DNA from: Thermoplasmatota archaeon
Lineage (GTDB): Archaea; Thermoplasmatota; E2; DHVEG-1
Direction: 5' to 3'
DNA length: 13,804 bases
Assembly (NCBI GenBank): GCA_022866015.1
Contig: JALHTX010000209.1
Span: 1-13,804, forward strand
The notes beneath the pieces are model-generated. The model worked only from the letters and a program-made list of their open reading frames with translations. It searched no databases and was not told the DNA's origin. Both the position numbers and the translations under genes were made by a program. Positions 13,692 through 13,804 of the stretch are shown piece after piece (position 1 is the stretch's first letter; each line of letters starts with the position of its first letter).

Positions 13692-13804
13692 TTATTTTTT
13701 AATAACCTTAAACTTATCAACATCTGCAAGAAGAGCTAGTTTTTCACCGTTATCCCAATCAACCCATATTAAGTCTTGATCTTCTTCAATTTTAATAATA
13801 GTCC
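13692..13804 (-). CDS. DUF4314-like small protein, C-terminal part (cut by window edge)
   Basis: The minus strand carries 36 open codons ending in TAA (complement of 13692-13694): 'TIIKIEEDQDLIWVDWDNGE' followed by KLALLADVDKFKVIKK. The pattern V-D-W-D-N-G-x-x-L-A-L-x-x-x-V-D-x-F-K-V-I matches the end of small DUF4314-type beta-rich domains ('KWDNG..L.LI.G.D.F.VI'). Function is unknown to me. The gene converges on FEN1: only 13 bases separate it from the FEN1 TAG, or four bases if FEN1 runs to the TAA at 13685-13687. The start lies outside the window. Confidence 0.7.
   Translation of the reverse strand, partial: TIIKIEEDQDLIWVDWDNGEKLALLADVDKFKVIKK

Overview
The window is AT-rich and archaeal. 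It carries a FEN1-type flap endonuclease with a PCNA-binding tail, a PurP-type FAICAR synthetase (the archaeal route for the penultimate step of IMP synthesis), archaeal-style TATA boxes and oligo-T ends, and a mix of apparently leaderless and Shine-Dalgarno-led genes. The closest guess is an uncultured low-GC Thermoplasmatota-like archaeon with hydrogen metabolism. This placement is inference from gene content, not from a phylogeny.

Layout. Positions 1-68 (-) are the N-terminus of an IS5-like transposase cut by the window edge; a hairpin at about 104-144 may be the end of that element. A membrane-anchored serpin follows (160-1428, +). Next come a duplicated polytopic membrane protein (1521-2306, -), an AlkD-like DNA glycosylase (2376-3068, +) and a ProC pyrroline-5-carboxylate reductase of a type I associate with Bacteroidota (TTG start at 3132, to 3956, +). 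Positions 9119 down to 3987 (-) form one tightly packed operon: small subunit, 30-kDa subunit, Ni-containing large subunit and 2x[4Fe-4S] ferredoxin subunit of a group 4 [NiFe] hydrogenase, then hypF and a small two-helix membrane protein. PurP (9288-10355, +) diverges from this operon. MFS transporter and argF (12547 to 10416, -) come next, then FEN1 (12656, +), which converges on a DUF4314-like gene cut by the right edge (13692-13804, -).

How genes work together. The hydrogenase operon encodes the complete peripheral (catalytic and electron-transfer) arm plus the maturation enzyme that makes the cyanide ligands. It has neither of the expected membrane subunits (NuoH-like and NuoL-like), so these must be elsewhere or the enzyme is unusual. 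HypF and ArgF both consume carbamoyl phosphate. The other genes are ordinary housekeeping or stand-alone accessory genes.

Most striking observation. The FEN1 reading frame stops at a TAG in the middle of its PCNA-interacting (PIP) box. The next two codons are Phe-Phe, followed by TAA, so reading TAG as an amino acid restores an exact Q-x-x-L-x-x-F-F terminus. This suggests TAG may be translated (pyrrolysine is the obvious candidate) or that the tail has just been lost. The second TAG in the window, ending hypF, looks like a genuine stop, so this is a testable hypothesis and not a conclusion. No intergenic stretch exceeds 300 bases, and I found no tRNA, rRNA or CRISPR array.
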